A DNA stretch of 64,000 bases, taken from contig NZ_SWCI01000001.1 in assembly GCF_005116715.1 (NCBI RefSeq), positions 496,001 to 560,000 on the forward strand, written 5' to 3'. This DNA comes from Ferrimonas sediminicola. Lineage in GTDB: Bacteria > Pseudomonadota > Gammaproteobacteria > Enterobacterales > Shewanellaceae. This document shows, in pieces, positions 63,436 through 64,000 of the stretch (positions are counted from its first letter, which is position 1; every line of letters begins with the position of its first letter). The notes below the pieces were generated by a model that ran no database searches, was not told the origin of the DNA, and saw only the letters and a list, made by a program, of their open reading frames with translations. The position numbers and the translations under genes were made by a program.

Positions 63436-63856
63436 AACGCTATCCTCTAGCAGATTGGGTTTATCGGTTTTAAATGGGTGAGACCAAAGTGTAAATCACT
63501 GAGCATTTTGGACTATTGGAAATCCAATGCTAAGTCGATTTAATGAATCGCCACAATCGTCTCAATGAATGGAGGTCGTTGTGTCATCGCGCCGTTGCCG
63601 CCGGAATCTATGGCAGAGTATGCTGGTCCCGGTGAGGACCCTGTCACACAGGCGTCGCCAACCTCTCTGTTATTGGTCACATTTTTATCAAATATTCCGA
63701 CCTATTTACATTTAATGCATTTTTTGTGAAATGTGAACAGTTTTTCGTCGTTCTCCTTATATTCATTTATCGCATAAAAAAAAGTTTTTAATTCTTTTTT
63801 CTCTTGAGGCCGCGCGCCTACCCTGTTGCAATCGTCCACAGCCATGAGCGCAGAGC
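63436..63856. other. AT-rich divergent promoter region between pntAA and cysJ
   Basis: This 421-base gap separates divergent genes. The half nearer cysJ is very AT-rich (about 63670-63810), including long A and T runs, as expected for a regulated promoter. cys operons are usually activated by CysB, but I cannot place a CysB site by eye. Short reading frames on both strands lack ribosome-binding sites and family features, so no gene is called. Confidence 0.5.
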
Positions 63857-64000
63857 ATGCAGTTATCCGAGTTATCCGCCGGAGCCGGGGTATTGGCGCC
63901 GGCACAGCTGTCCCAGTTGCAGCAGCTGACATCGAATCTCTCCCCCCTTCAGCTGGCCTGGGTCAGCGGTTACCTGGCCGCCTCGGCCAACCTGTCCGGC
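63857..64000 (+). CDS. cysJ: Sulfite reductase flavoprotein alpha subunit CysJ, 5' part
   Basis: The reading frame runs off the window after 48 codons. The start MQLSELSAGAGVLAPAQLSQ and the segment QLTSNLSPLQLAWVSGYLAA match the N-terminus of CysJ, especially the conserved LAWVSGYL. CysJ takes electrons from NADPH through FAD and FMN to the CysI hemoprotein for sulfite reduction. The ribosome-binding site is weak. The flavodoxin domain would follow outside the window. Confidence 0.85.
   Translation, partial: MQLSELSAGAGVLAPAQLSQLQQLTSNLSPLQLAWVSGYLAASANLSG

Noticed and set aside
63702-63932. Minus-strand 76-codon frame at the window end
   Set aside because: It overlaps the clear cysJ start on the other strand and the AT-rich promoter; Lys-rich C-terminus comes from A/T runs.

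Overview
The window is 64 kb of GC-rich chromosome, almost fully coding, from a gammaproteobacterium. Gene content and order point to the marine Alteromonadales. A Ferrimonas- or Shewanella-like host is my best inference; no 16S gene is present to confirm it. The layout follows the Escherichia coli tolC-parE-parC-plsC and rpoD-dnaG-rpsU-tsaD-plsY-folB-uppP-cca-ygiM-ygiF-glnE neighbourhood, with genes added between the shared blocks. I see no tRNA, rRNA, CRISPR array, prophage or insertion sequence.

Region 1 (1-3.8 kb) holds a cluster of four very small genes including a PspC-domain protein, a crotonase, a PCuAC copper chaperone, a DUF2333 protein and a small outer-membrane barrel. Region 2 (3.8-16 kb) is tolC, then nudF-yqiB-cpdA-yqiA-parE, an orphan gene, a PQQ-type sugar dehydrogenase overlapping parC, a CAT-like acetyltransferase, plsC and rraB. 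Region 3 (16-19 kb) is signalling: an Arg-rich micro-protein, a PAS-GGDEF diguanylate cyclase, a REC-CheC regulator with no normal start codon, and a second crotonase. Region 4 (19-27.4 kb) is the macromolecular synthesis operon rpsU-yqeY-dnaG-rpoD, divergent from tsaD, followed by plsY, folB-folK and uppP.

Region 5 (27.4-36.9 kb) has a YegS-like lipid kinase, a TonB-dependent copper receptor, a DUF1842-like protein, a secreted thermolysin-family protease, a RecQ-family helicase and cca. Region 6 (37-46.7 kb) has the GspA-GspB pair, a large AsmA-like DUF748 protein, bifunctional putA and the SH3 protein YgiM. Region 7 (46.7-56 kb) has a DUF47-Pit phosphate uptake operon behind a convincing Pho box, the triphosphatase YgiF, a potassium-channel/DUF350 pair, glnE, a DUF4442 thioesterase-like gene and an LpxL-type acyltransferase. 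Region 8 (56-60.3 kb) is the least explained stretch: a secreted HEXXH protein, a PspB-like protein, an 82-residue orphan, an unusual CaCA exchanger and a periplasmic leucine-rich protein. Region 9 (60.6-64 kb) is the three-gene transhydrogenase pntAA-pntAB-pntB and the first 48 codons of cysJ.

Most of the window is core physiology. I found no clear undescribed multi-gene system. The best leads are the Pho box on the Pit operon, the uncharacterised 56-58.9 kb cluster, the ATT-start REC-CheC gene, the ribosome-binding site and start codon inside putA, the parC-coupled sugar dehydrogenase and the opening micro-gene cluster.
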